A stretch of DNA of 64,000 nt from Bacillus shivajii. Its GTDB lineage: Bacteria; Bacillota; Bacilli; Bacillales; Salisediminibacteriaceae. The stretch lies in NCBI RefSeq assembly GCF_020519665.1, contig NZ_CP084703.1, positions 3,658,001 through 3,722,000 on the forward strand, read 5' to 3'. Under the pieces are notes generated by a model. The model saw only the letters and a program-made list of their open reading frames with translations, was not told the DNA's origin and did no database searches. The translations under genes and the position numbers were made by a program. Positions 51,408 through 59,332 of the stretch are shown in pieces; within the stretch, counting starts at the first letter, position 1, and every line of letters starts with the position of its first letter.

Positions 51408-53321
51408 ATGTGTGGATTTGTTGGAATTGCAACAACAAAACAAGATATTTTATATAAACTTCCGATTGAAAAAATGACATCTGTCATTCACCATAGAGGA
51501 CCTGATGACAAAGGTATATATGAAAGTGATTATGTGAGATTTGGCTTTCAACGGTTAAGCATCGTCGACTTAGATGGTGGCCAACAACCAATGAGTACAG
51601 ATGACCGTCGCTACACAATCATTTTTAACGGTGAAATTTATAATACCCCTGAGCTAAGGGAATGGTTGCAAACAAAAGGGGTGGAAACGAAAACACATTC
51701 AGATACAGAAGTGATTCTTCATTTATATAAGAAGAAAGGCGAAAATTGTGTCGATGATTTGCGAGGGATGTTTTCTTTTTTGATTTGGGATGCGAAAGAC
51801 AAGGTTTTATTTGGGGCCCGTGACCCATTCGGGATAAAGCCGTTGTATTATAAACAGTTTTTTGACGGCACAATCCTTTTTTCCTCAGAGAAAAAATCGT
51901 TATTTTTCGAAAATAAGAGGAGTTACATTTATGGTGAAGGCGCCTTTCATTACTTAACCTTTCAATACGTTCCAGAACCATTTACTGCAACATCATCAAT
52001 AAAAAAAGTTAAGCCCGGATCTTGTTTTACATGGAAACCGGATCACAAACTTCAATTCAAGCAATATTGGAAACCAACGTTCACACCAGAAAAACAAAGG
52101 TGGAACCCTTTTTCAGTATTTACGAAAACAAATAAAGAGAATCATTTACAAAATATTGCTGAAGCATTGAAAAAATCGGTGGAACAACATTTACGTAGTG
52201 ATGTTCCAGTCGGGGCCTTTTTATCAGGAGGGATTGATTCATCTGCGATTGTTTCTATTGCCAAACAGTATCACCCTGATATAAGAACGTTCACGGCTGA
52301 GTTTGAAAGAGACGGATATAGCGAAGCTGACGTTGCTGCGGAGACCGCAAAAGCTCTTGGTGTTAATCATGAGCGGATTAGTCTATCTGCCGAGGACGTC
52401 ATGAATGAACTTCCGAAGATCATTTGGCATATGGATGAGCCTGTTGCCGATCCAGCGGCTATTCCATTATATTTTGTCGCCAAAAAAGCGAGTGAACATG
52501 TAAAAGTTGTCTTATCTGGCGAAGGGGCTGATGAATTGTTCGGTGGTTACAACATTTACCGAGAACCACAGTCTTTACGGTTGTTTCGTTTCGTCCCAGA
52601 TATGATAAAGCCTCACATTCGTAAGTTCGCCGAACAACTCCCCTATGGGATGAAAGGTCGTAGTTTTCTAATGCGCGGTTGTCATCGGTTAGAAGACCGA
52701 TTTGTTGGAAATGCAAAGATTTTTACAGACGAAGAAAAATCTCACGTATTGTTCCCTCGCTCACCGGGGTGGAAAACAGGAGATGTGCTCGCCCCTTTAT
52801 ATGAAGAAGCAAGGATCAATCACTATGATGATGTGACAACGATGCAGCATATTGACCTTCATACGTGGCTAAGAGGCGACATTCTCGTGAAAGCCGATAA
52901 AATGACGATGGCCCACTCCCTTGAACTACGGGTACCATTTCTTGATCGAGAAGTGTTTAAAGCAGCTGTTTCCCTTCCTATCAAAGGAAAAGTACACGGC
53001 AAACAAACGAAAGTATGGCTTCGCGAAGCATTGCGCGACATTGTTCCCGAGCACGTATTAAACCGAAAAAAGCTCGGATTTCCAGTGCCGATCAAACATT
53101 GGCTAAAAGATGAGATGTATGAATGGGCAAGAAATTGGATGAACCAAAGTCAAACAGAGCATATCTTTAATAAAGATGCTTGTCTGAATATGCTCGACAT
53201 GCACCGAGCTGGGAAAATCGAAGCAAGCAGAAAAATATGGACAATCCTCACCTACATGATATGGCATAACCAGTTCATCGAAAACGAAAAAAAAGACCGC
53301 TCACACAACAACATCATATAA
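51408..53321 (+). CDS. asnB: Asparagine synthase, glutamine-hydrolysing
   Basis: Makes asparagine from aspartate, ATP and glutamine nitrogen. Has 637 residues from the ATG at 51408, where AAAGGGG precedes MCGFVGIA and places the nucleophilic cysteine at position 2. The glutaminase domain (1-210) has HHRGPDDKG and FNGEIYN; the synthetase domain has the PP-loop LSGGIDSSAIVS (around 265) and GEGADELFGGYN. The C-terminus ends in KKDRSHNN. B. subtilis has three such genes (asnB, asnH, asnO); the exact orthologue is not resolved. Part of the accessory interval. Confidence 0.93.
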   Translation: MCGFVGIATTKQDILYKLPIEKMTSVIHHRGPDDKGIYESDYVRFGFQRLSIVDLDGGQQPMSTDDRRYTIIFNGEIYNTPELREWLQTKGVETKTHSDTEVILHLYKKKGENCVDDLRGMFSFLIWDAKDKVLFGARDPFGIKPLYYKQFFDGTILFSSEKKSLFFENKRSYIYGEGAFHYLTFQYVPEPFTATSSIKKVKPGSCFTWKPDHKLQFKQYWKPTFTPEKQRWNPFSVFTKTNKENHLQNIAEALKKSVEQHLRSDVPVGAFLSGGIDSSAIVSIAKQYHPDIRTFTAEFERDGYSEADVAAETAKALGVNHERISLSAEDVMNELPKIIWHMDEPVADPAAIPLYFVAKKASEHVKVVLSGEGADELFGGYNIYREPQSLRLFRFVPDMIKPHIRKFAEQLPYGMKGRSFLMRGCHRLEDRFVGNAKIFTDEEKSHVLFPRSPGWKTGDVLAPLYEEARINHYDDVTTMQHIDLHTWLRGDILVKADKMTMAHSLELRVPFLDREVFKAAVSLPIKGKVHGKQTKVWLREALRDIVPEHVLNRKKLGFPVPIKHWLKDEMYEWARNWMNQSQTEHIFNKDACLNMLDMHRAGKIEASRKIWTILTYMIWHNQFIENEKKDRSHNNII

Positions 53322-53360
53322 AAATCACAAATAATACCATATAAAAATCACAAATAATAC
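53315..53360 (+). repeat. 23-bp tandem duplication at the asnB 3' end
   Basis: Two consecutive identical copies of CATATAAAAATCACAAATAA+TAC (53315-53337 and 53338-53360). The first contains the asnB stop codon. Confidence 0.85.
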
Positions 53361-53388
53361 CATAGAACCAGGAAAATAGTCAATACAG

Positions 53389-53430
53389 TTCACAAAATTG
53401 TGCGGGACCTGGTCCCGCACAATTTTCTTT
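53389..53430. repeat. GGGACCTGGTCCC palindrome, copy A4
   Basis: Perfect 16-bp arms (53394-53409 and 53411-53426) around T53410: AAAATTGTGCGGGACC and complement. Same AAAATTGTGCGGGACC arm as copy A3. It lies 660 nt upstream of the RAYT gene. Confidence 0.93.
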
Positions 53431-53871
53431 CCATTCTTACTCACTATTTTTTTTACAAATTTTTATAAAATTCTTTAAAAAAGGGGTTGTATTTTTCTGA
53501 GAATTCTTTTATTATATTTTTAGTCAATGACAATTTACAAATTTATCTAATTCCTTCTATGTTATGACATATAGTGATGATCAGGTGTAACTTTTGTTTA
53601 GTTGTATTTTTTCCCTGCTAACGGATCATTTTCATAGAATATTCTCCTATTATCCATTCTCCTAGATATTACTCACAAGCTTTCCTTACTTCTTATTGAA
53701 CATTGATCCATTAGCTTCATATATTCTACTTCTACTTTTGCTTTACCTAATTTTAAAAGCTTTATCCTCTCAAATATTATCTTTTTTTCGATATAAACTT
53801 TTATAGTTTTTTGTTTTTATTATGCTACAAGCACTTCATGCATTTGTTCACTCTCTGTGTGTGGAGTGTGT

Positions 53872-53924
53872 GCTTATTGCGCCCTGCCTTCCAGGGGAGT
53901 GTACATAACCCTCACGCAGTAAGC
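53872..53924 (+). other. Hairpin 1 upstream of the RAYT gene
   Basis: GCTTATTGCG pairs with CGCAGTAAGC (10 bp including one G-U). Inside it CCCTG/CAGGG forms a second small stem. GC-rich in an AT-rich surrounding. Confidence 0.7.
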
Positions 53925-53932
53925 GAAATATA

Positions 53933-53990
53933 TGTTGCGGTGGAAGGAGAGTCATTTCATCAAATGAACTAGCAATCTTCCACCACAACA
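53933..53990 (+). other. Hairpin 2 upstream of the RAYT gene
   Basis: TGTTGCGGTGGAAG pairs with CTTCCACCACAACA (13 of 14 bp). An inner stem TCATTT/AAATGA gives a branched structure. It ends 100 nt before the RAYT start; could be an attenuator, or a transposase-recognised hairpin as in IS200/IS605 ends. Confidence 0.75.
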
Positions 53991-54089
53991 ATTTATAAGA
54001 ATTACTCACAAATCTATCGTTTTATCACAAATGTGGCCAAATCATTATATTTTCAATATATCATCATATCTAAAGGAGGAAATGACAAC

Positions 54090-54821
54090 ATGCCAAGTCA
54101 GAACAGACAGTGGTTCCCCGGCGCTATTTACCATATTATTTGCCGCGGAGTCAGGAGAACGCCTATATTTTTACACCCAAAGGATATCGCAAAGTTCCAA
54201 TCATTTATAGATGATGCCGCGATCGGAACTCCGTTCGACATATACGCCTATTGCTTTATGACGAATCATTATCACATGCTGACCGGTACAAAAGATCAAC
54301 CTATTTCTAAAATCATGCATGCAATTAACACCCCTTACGCACAATGGTTTAATCGAAAATATGAAACAACGGGACATCTCTTTGAAAGACGATATACGAG
54401 CGTCCCCGTTCCCAGTGAATATCGCTTCATGGTTATTAGTGCCTACATTCATAACAATCCTCGCAGTTTAAAACACATTGAAACCCCTGCTTCTTACCCG
54501 TTTAGCAGCTACCCGCATTATTTAAACATCTCCCTTCCGCATAACGACTTCGTCTCGGAAACCAAAACACCGTTTTCATCTAGCATTTCTACTGAGCACC
54601 TATTCCATTTTTCCCCTAACATGAACGAATGGAAGTCCTTAGCCACCCACGAGCTACTTTCCCGCTCCCCACCAATGCCCTTTACGAAAGAAAAACTAGA
54701 GTCTCTTTTCCCTGCACCATTTGTTCCCCACTATGAACGATACGTTGAAAGAGAGTGGAAATTACAGCAGCTACTAAAAGAACAAGCGAATGAGCAACGA
54801 ATACCACACGAAAACGATTAA
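54090..54821 (+). CDS. REP-associated tyrosine transposase (RAYT), Y1/HUH family
   Basis: A 243-residue Y1_Tnp-family protein, related to IS200/IS605 TnpA but without mobile ends of its own. The HUH metal motif is in FMTNHYHMLTG (around 65-72), the catalytic tyrosine is probably in SAYIHNNPRSL (around 127), and GRGVRRTPIF resembles the usual N-terminal RGNxRxxIF. RAYTs in other bacteria bind and cleave REP hairpins. GGAGG lies 10 nt before the ATG at 54090. The ssb gene follows 21 nt later on the same strand. Probably a single-copy, domesticated gene; its substrate is inferred, not shown. Confidence 0.9.
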   Translation: MPSQNRQWFPGAIYHIICRGVRRTPIFLHPKDIAKFQSFIDDAAIGTPFDIYAYCFMTNHYHMLTGTKDQPISKIMHAINTPYAQWFNRKYETTGHLFERRYTSVPVPSEYRFMVISAYIHNNPRSLKHIETPASYPFSSYPHYLNISLPHNDFVSETKTPFSSSISTEHLFHFSPNMNEWKSLATHELLSRSPPMPFTKEKLESLFPAPFVPHYERYVEREWKLQQLLKEQANEQRIPHEND

Positions 54822-54842
54822 AGAAAAATGGAGCTGATTAAT

Positions 54843-55253
54843 ATGTATAACCAAGTGACATTAATTGGGCGCCTAACGAAAGACCCAACAACTGCGACAA
54901 CAAAGGAAGGCACGACGTATTCACGTTTTAACCTTGCTGTTCGTCGGCCATTTAAAAACGGAGAAGGAAACTACGATACAGATTTCATTTCTTGTACCGC
55001 CTGGAAAAAGCTCGCAGAAACAACAGCAGACTATTGCACGAAAGGCTCACTCATTTGTGTTACCGGAAGAGTCCAGATGAGAACGTATGACCTTGGAGAC
55101 AATAAACGCCTTTCCTATTCTGATATCGTTGCAGAAAACATCACCTTCCTCCAATTAAAACAACGAAACGATGAAACCCCGAAAGAACTTCCTGCAGAAG
55201 CCTTTCCACCACCAGAAGAGCAAGCGCCACCACCTCAATCTCGAAATCACTAG
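54843..55253 (+). CDS. ssb: Single-stranded DNA-binding protein (SsbB-like paralogue)
   Basis: A 136-residue OB-fold SSB: MYNQVTLIGRLTKDPT at the start, FNLAVRRPFKN, DFISCTAWKKLAETTADYC and GSLICVTGRVQMRTY. The C-terminus is short and proline/glutamine-rich (PPPEEQAPPPQSRNH), without the acidic DDDIPF-type tail of replicative SSBs, so it resembles the competence-type SsbB. The ATG at 54843 has GGAG 9 nt upstream. It follows the RAYT gene closely, so co-transcription is likely; both handle single-stranded DNA. Confidence 0.92.
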   Translation: MYNQVTLIGRLTKDPTTATTKEGTTYSRFNLAVRRPFKNGEGNYDTDFISCTAWKKLAETTADYCTKGSLICVTGRVQMRTYDLGDNKRLSYSDIVAENITFLQLKQRNDETPKELPAEAFPPPEEQAPPPQSRNH

Positions 55254-55284
55254 TTTCCATACAAACGTAAAGGAGAAGACCGAT

Positions 55285-55533
55285 ATGACCGAACTAGATT
55301 TGTTAAAAACAATTTTGCATAAACTGGCCAAAATGGAAGGAGAAATGGTTAAAAGAAAAGATATAAGTGAAATCACAGTACAACTTGAAGAGCAAGAGGA
55401 GCAAATCCAAGCAACGTATGATACATTGCATGAATTAAGAAGAAGTGTTGATGAGAAACATCTTGAAAATATTAATTCAGATGAAATGCTACTGCGGTCG
55501 ATTCTCGAGCCGACAGAGCCAGTGGAATTATAA
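55285..55533 (+). CDS. Small coiled-coil hypothetical protein
   Basis: Not recognised. An 82-residue helical, acidic protein; heptad-like pattern through residues 20-60 (ISEITVQLEEQEEQIQATYD). AAAGGAG lies 8 nt before the ATG (MTELDLL). It follows ssb by 31 nt and precedes a bidirectional terminator, so RAYT-ssb-this gene look like one transcription unit. No cysteine or catalytic motif. Confidence 0.72.
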   Translation: MTELDLLKTILHKLAKMEGEMVKRKDISEITVQLEEQEEQIQATYDTLHELRRSVDEKHLENINSDEMLLRSILEPTEPVEL

Positions 55534-55591
55534 CGATAAAACAAATCAAAAAGGAGCATTCGTCCGTGCGTATTTTTTAATCCTGATATTG

Positions 55592-55632
55592 AAAAAAGAG
55601 AAAGAGGCTCATTTCACCTCTTTCTCTTTTAA
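55592..55632. terminator. Bidirectional terminator between the RAYT-ssb unit and manA
   Basis: AAAAAGAGAAAGAGG / CCTCTTTCTCTTTT stem with a ~9-nt loop; A-run and T-run on both sides. Confidence 0.88.
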
Positions 55633-55639
55633 ATTTTCC

Positions 55640-56596
55640 TTATTTTTTTGTCGTTTGAGATACTACAACCGTCATTTTCCCTTTCAATGTGTACTTTTCA
55701 ACGGTCGATGGAATAAGGAAGTGTGTTCCTTTTTTCAAAAAGTGAGATCCCTCTTCTGTCTTAATCGTTCCTTCACCATCAATTACACTCATTAATAAAT
55801 AAGTACGGTTGTTAAACTGTGTTTTTCCATTGACATGCCATTTATCAACAGTGAAATAATGCTCCTTAATTAAGCGCTCTACCTTCATCCGGTCCGTTTC
55901 CCATGTATCACGGTCCAGCTTCGGATCTTCATGAGGAACCATCGAGCATGCAATAGAGTCTTCAATATGGAGATCTCTCGTATTTCCTTCTTTGTCTTTT
56001 CGATCATAATCGTAAAAACGGTACGTAATATCAGAGCTTTGCTGAATTTCTAAAATGACAATTCCTTTTCCGATTGCATGAACCGTCCCACTAGGAACAT
56101 AGACGAAGTCACCTTTTTTAACAGGGACTTTTCTAAACAGTTCGTCCCACTCTTCCTTTTCGACCATGTCCCTAAGCTCATCGCGTGTTTTGGCATGGTG
56201 GCCGAGGACGAGCTCTGCTCCAGGTTCCGCATCTAAAATGTACCAGCACTCCGTCTTTCCAAACGCATACCCTTCGTTCTTTTTTGCATACTCATCATCA
56301 GGATGAACTTGCACAGATAAATCATCTTGTGCATCAATAATTTTCACTAATAGAGGGAACTCCTCACCAGTTTCATTGTCAAAAAGTTCTCGGTGACTCG
56401 CCCACAACTCTCTTAACGTCATTCCTTTATACGGGCCACTTTCAATAATGTTCGTTCCATTACTATGACCAGAAATCCCCCAGCATTCTCCCGTCTGTGA
56501 TGATGGAATCTCGTAATGAAATTGCGTCTTTAATTTCGATCCACCCCAAATCTTCTCTTGTAACACAGGCTTTAACTTTAAAATATCTTTCATCAT
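55640..56596 (-). CDS. manA: Mannose-6-phosphate isomerase, class I
   Basis: Interconverts mannose-6-phosphate and fructose-6-phosphate. A 318-residue cupin-fold enzyme with the zinc ligands in VQVHPDDEYA (around 98), the Glu in GKTECWYILDAE (around 116) and YVPSGTVHAIGKG (around 172). The start is one of two adjacent ATGs, with GGGGAAG upstream. Divergent from the GH13 gene; the intervening region carries a LacI-type operator candidate. Confidence 0.95.
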   Translation of the reverse strand: MMKDILKLKPVLQEKIWGGSKLKTQFHYEIPSSQTGECWGISGHSNGTNIIESGPYKGMTLRELWASHRELFDNETGEEFPLLVKIIDAQDDLSVQVHPDDEYAKKNEGYAFGKTECWYILDAEPGAELVLGHHAKTRDELRDMVEKEEWDELFRKVPVKKGDFVYVPSGTVHAIGKGIVILEIQQSSDITYRFYDYDRKDKEGNTRDLHIEDSIACSMVPHEDPKLDRDTWETDRMKVERLIKEHYFTVDKWHVNGKTQFNNRTYLLMSVIDGEGTIKTEEGSHFLKKGTHFLIPSTVEKYTLKGKMTVVVSQTTKK

Positions 56597-56710
56597 TCGT
56601 CGTCTTCCCCTTCCCCAACATGGACGTTTTGATTCATTCAGCTTTCATGGACACGCTTACATTGTCATGTTATACTGAGCACAATTGTATTTCTTTTTTT
56701 ATAACATTTT

Positions 56711-56726
56711 GCGCAAACGATTGCAC
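56711..56726. promoter_or_regulatory. LacI/CcpA-type operator candidate
   Basis: GCAAACGATTGC (56713-56724) is an imperfect palindrome around CG like LacI-family operators (cre or sugar repressor sites). A weak manA promoter, TTGGTG-17-TGTTAT (minus), would overlap it. No regulator gene is nearby. Confidence 0.35.
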
Positions 56727-56849
56727 CAATCTATTGTTATAAAATTTTTTTCCAAACAAATGCAAAAAGAATGTGATTCAAAACCATTCATATTCCTTTT
56801 TCATTTTAGCCTTCCATCCTAATGGAATCAACCAAACAAAACAAAAATC

Positions 56850-56892
56850 AAAGTTCACAAAATTGTACGGGACTTGGTCCCTGAACTTTTTG
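56850..56892. repeat. GGGACCTGGTCCC-type palindrome, copy A5 (hybrid flanks)
   Basis: Left flank AAAGTTCACAAAATTGTAC, centre GGGACTTGGTCCC, right flank TGAACTTTTTG: the left half belongs to the A1/A3/A4 subtype and the right half to the A2/A6 subtype. It sits immediately before the GAGGAGG site of the next gene. Confidence 0.88.
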
Positions 56893-56908
56893 AGGAGGTA
56901 CTTGACAA

Positions 56909-58681
56909 ATGTTATTGGAAGCGATTTATCATCAACCGAAGTCCCACTATGCTTATGCATATGACAAAGAAACGCTTCATATCCGTGTGCGTACAAAACG
57001 TGGTGACATGGACAATGTTTCTGTTGTATGGGGCGACAAGTATGATTTTCAGCCTGAGAAAATTCAAACAACGAAGATGGAGATTTTTGCTCAAGATACA
57101 TTGTTTGATTATTACCAAGCAGCTGTAAAACCGCCTTTTCGTCGTTTTGCGTACGCATTTAAGTTCGAAAGTGGCGAGGAAACGCTCTACTATAATGAAC
57201 TAGGTTTTAAAAAGGACACTTTAAGTAATTCTGGAATTGGGATGCTTTGGTCCCCTTCTGGCATGTTCGAATTTCCGTTTTTAAACCCTGTCGATGTGAA
57301 CACTCCTCCTGAGTGGGTGAAAGACGCTGTTTTCTATCAAATTTTCCCGGAGCGTTTTGCAAATGGCGACTCTTCACTTAACCCTGAGAACGTCGAGCCA
57401 TGGACACCAGACGCTGAACCTACAGCGACAAACTTTTACGGCGGAGACTTGCAAGGAGTCATCGATCACCTAGATTACCTTGTTGACCTTGGGGTGAACT
57501 GCATTTATTTCACACCGTTTTTTGAAGGGAAATCCAACCACAAGTACGATACGATTGATTATTTGAAGGTTGATCCGCAATTTGGTGATAATGAACTGGC
57601 GAAAAAACTCGTTGATGAAGCACATAAACGCGGGATTAAAATCATGCTTGATGCGGTCTTTAACCACTCTGGTTTTTACTTCCCACCTTTCCAAGACGTG
57701 CTGAAAAATGGGGAGAAGTCTCGTTTCAAAGACTGGTTCCACATTCGTGAATTCCCGGTTGAAACAGATCCATTAAACTATGATACATTCGCTTTCGTAC
57801 CAGCGATGCCAAAGCTTAATACCGAAAACCCTGAAGTGCGTGTTTACCTTCTTGAAGTCGCTCGATACTGGGTGGAAGATATTGGTGTAGATGCGTGGCG
57901 TTTAGATGTTGCTAACGAAGTCGATCACGAATTTTGGCGCGATTTCCGTAAAGTCGTGAAAAAAGCAAATCCTGATGCTTATATTCTCGGTGAGATTTGG
58001 CATAACTCGATGGCATGGCTTGGCGGTGACCAGTTTGATGCGGTCATGAACTATCCTGTAACGAACAGTATTCTTGATTTTTTCATCAAAAAAGAAGTCG
58101 ATGCCGAGCAGTTTATGGGACGGCTTGATCAAATGCAAATTGCTTATCCGAAGCAAATCAATGAAGTTGCCTTTAATTTATTAGATTCTCATGACACACC
58201 ACGTCTATTAACGATTGCGGACGGTAACAAAGATCGTATGAAGCTTGCAGCTGCCTTCAAGCTCACCTATATGGGAGCCCCTTGTATTTACTACGGAGAT
58301 GAAGTGGGGATGGACGGCGGTCAAGATCCAGGATGCCGTAAACCAATGGTGTGGGACAGTGAAGCACAAGATCATGATCTCTTAAACTTTTATAAAACTA
58401 TGATCAAGCTTCGTAAAGATCACCGCGCACTAAAAGACGGCACATTCCGTTTCCTTTCAGCAGAAGAAGGCACGTATTACGTCGCTTATGAGCGCGCGGA
58501 TGAAAACGACCGTTTTATCATCGTATTAAATGGTGATGAAAAAGAACAAACAGTAACACTGAAAGACGTAAAGCAAGGCGCGTTCCGTGACGTATCTACG
58601 GACGAACGCTACACGATTCGCAACAACGAACTAACCATAACAACCGAACCACTCAGCATCCTCATCCTCAAAGAACAATAA
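56909..58681 (+). CDS. GH13 neopullulanase / cyclomaltodextrinase family enzyme
   Basis: Intracellular alpha-glucan hydrolase (no signal peptide) of 590 residues, probably acting on maltodextrins, cyclodextrins or pullulan fragments. An N-terminal CBM34-like domain spans 1-120. The GH13 barrel has FYQIFPERFANGD, GVNCIYFTPFFEG, VFNHSG, the nucleophile aspartate in AWRLDVANEVDHEFW (around 330), the acid glutamate in ILGEIWHNS (around 360) and LLDSHDTPR (around 425). GAGGAGG precedes the ATG. Flanked on both sides by repeat copies. Possibly served with maltodextrin uptake genes elsewhere. Confidence 0.93.
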   Translation: MLLEAIYHQPKSHYAYAYDKETLHIRVRTKRGDMDNVSVVWGDKYDFQPEKIQTTKMEIFAQDTLFDYYQAAVKPPFRRFAYAFKFESGEETLYYNELGFKKDTLSNSGIGMLWSPSGMFEFPFLNPVDVNTPPEWVKDAVFYQIFPERFANGDSSLNPENVEPWTPDAEPTATNFYGGDLQGVIDHLDYLVDLGVNCIYFTPFFEGKSNHKYDTIDYLKVDPQFGDNELAKKLVDEAHKRGIKIMLDAVFNHSGFYFPPFQDVLKNGEKSRFKDWFHIREFPVETDPLNYDTFAFVPAMPKLNTENPEVRVYLLEVARYWVEDIGVDAWRLDVANEVDHEFWRDFRKVVKKANPDAYILGEIWHNSMAWLGGDQFDAVMNYPVTNSILDFFIKKEVDAEQFMGRLDQMQIAYPKQINEVAFNLLDSHDTPRLLTIADGNKDRMKLAAAFKLTYMGAPCIYYGDEVGMDGGQDPGCRKPMVWDSEAQDHDLLNFYKTMIKLRKDHRALKDGTFRFLSAEEGTYYVAYERADENDRFIIVLNGDEKEQTVTLKDVKQGAFRDVSTDERYTIRNNELTITTEPLSILILKEQ

Positions 58682-58712
58682 AAAGTTCGGGGACCTGGTC
58701 CCCGAACTTTTT
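58680..58712. repeat. GGGACCTGGTCCC palindrome, copy A6, overlapping a stop codon
   Basis: Perfect 16-bp arms AAAAAGTTCGGGGACC / GGTCCCCGAACTTTTT around T58696. The first two bases lie within the TAA stop of the GH13 gene, so it may serve as its terminator (A-run and T-run). Confidence 0.93.
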
Positions 58713-58819
58713 GGGAAAACGGCGATATTGGCATGATTGTTGCATAAAGTTTTGAAATAAATTGAGGAACAAAAATCGGGACGGGGTTCCGTCACACGAT
58801 AAAATCTTGACTGTTCGAA

Positions 58820-58875
58820 GTACCAGGTAGGATCGTACCAGGTAATAAACTACCTGGTAGAATTGTACCTGGTAC
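58820..58875. repeat. Compound palindrome of four GTACCAGGTA units
   Basis: GTACCAGGTAG-GATC-GTACCAGGTA-ATAAAC-TACCTGGTAG-AATT-GTACCTGGTAC. The two halves are inverted with four mismatches, and each unit is itself near-palindromic. The CCAGG/CCTGG centre relates it to the A and B palindromes. Confidence 0.85.
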
Positions 58876-58886
58876 AAATATGTATA

Positions 58887-58944
58887 GAAGAAGCCCTGGT
58901 ATGTCTCGCCCCCTTTTGAGCTCACCAGGGCTTCTTTTCTTTTA
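58887..58944 (+). terminator. Terminator downstream of the GH13 gene
   Basis: GAAGCCCTGGT (58890-58900) pairs with ACCAGGGCTTC (58924-58934), followed by TTTTCTTTTATTTT. The 23-nt loop is long but the stem is perfect. Confidence 0.8.
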
Positions 58945-59030
58945 TTTTGGCCACTCGCCTTCACGCCAATAGAACAATCCAACCGTCCCTTCCCCCTTAT
59001 CATGATCATGATCACGATCACGCATCCAAC

Positions 59031-59066
59031 TAAAAAAACACGGACAATTTTCCCGTCCGTGTTTTA
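59031..59066. terminator. Bidirectional terminator
   Basis: AAAACACGGAC / GTCCGTGTTTT stem with a 9-nt loop; Ts follow on the minus strand, 42 nt after the stop of the small membrane protein. Confidence 0.85.
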
Positions 59067-59107
59067 ACGTCCATACTTTATTTGTCCTCTCATAACAAGG
59101 AAAATCG

Positions 59108-59254
59108 TCACGCCCGATTTCTCCCTGTAATCATGTTAAAGATAAACACAATTAACGCAATCACGAGCAAAATATGAATGAGCCCGCCTGCAATTTCAAA
59201 CAACAACCCAAGTAACCATAAAACAAGTAAAATCGTAATAATTGTCCAAAGCAT
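59108..59254 (-). CDS. Lmo0937-family small membrane protein (DUF5670)
   Basis: A 48-residue protein with two membrane segments: MLWTIITILLVLWLLGLLF, a short turn with AGG, then HILLVIALIVFIFNMI, ending TGRNRA. The pattern matches the widespread small Lmo0937/DUF5670 membrane proteins of Firmicutes, whose role is unknown but which are often stress-induced. GAGGAGGCAAAGTGA gives a strong ribosome site. Its own terminator follows. Confidence 0.85.
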   Translation of the reverse strand: MLWTIITILLVLWLLGLLFEIAGGLIHILLVIALIVFIFNMITGRNRA

Positions 59255-59332
59255 TCACTTTGCCTCCTCTTGTCCAAGATAACTAGTGTTGTCCGTACAT
59301 TTCCCGCTCCGCATAATCTTAAACTCCTGCCA

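Larger units (their letters stand above)
53322..54089. other. asnB-RAYT intergenic region
   Basis: About 770 very AT-rich bases without a gene. It contains palindrome copy A4 and two large hairpins (53872-53924 and 53933-53990) ahead of the RAYT gene. Confidence 0.6.
56597..56908. other. manA-GH13 divergent intergenic region
   Basis: 312 bases without a gene. It holds an operator-like palindrome at 56711-56726 and palindrome copy A5 (56850-56892), which ends 2 nt before the ribosome site of the GH13 gene. Confidence 0.6.
58682..59107. other. Repeat-rich region after the GH13 gene
   Basis: 426 bases without a gene. It contains palindrome A6, the compound palindrome at 58820-58875, two terminators (58887-58944 and 59031-59066) and a simple repeat of TCATGA/ATCACG units (58999-59022). 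A 117-codon frame across it is an artefact of the repeats. Confidence 0.65.

Noticed and set aside
54090-54821. A complete IS200/IS605 insertion sequence
   Set aside because: No tnpB, no right-end hairpin (ssb follows directly), and RAYT-type motifs instead.
58668-59021. 117-codon minus-strand ORF after the GH13 gene
   Set aside because: It runs through the palindromes, a terminator and a simple repeat.
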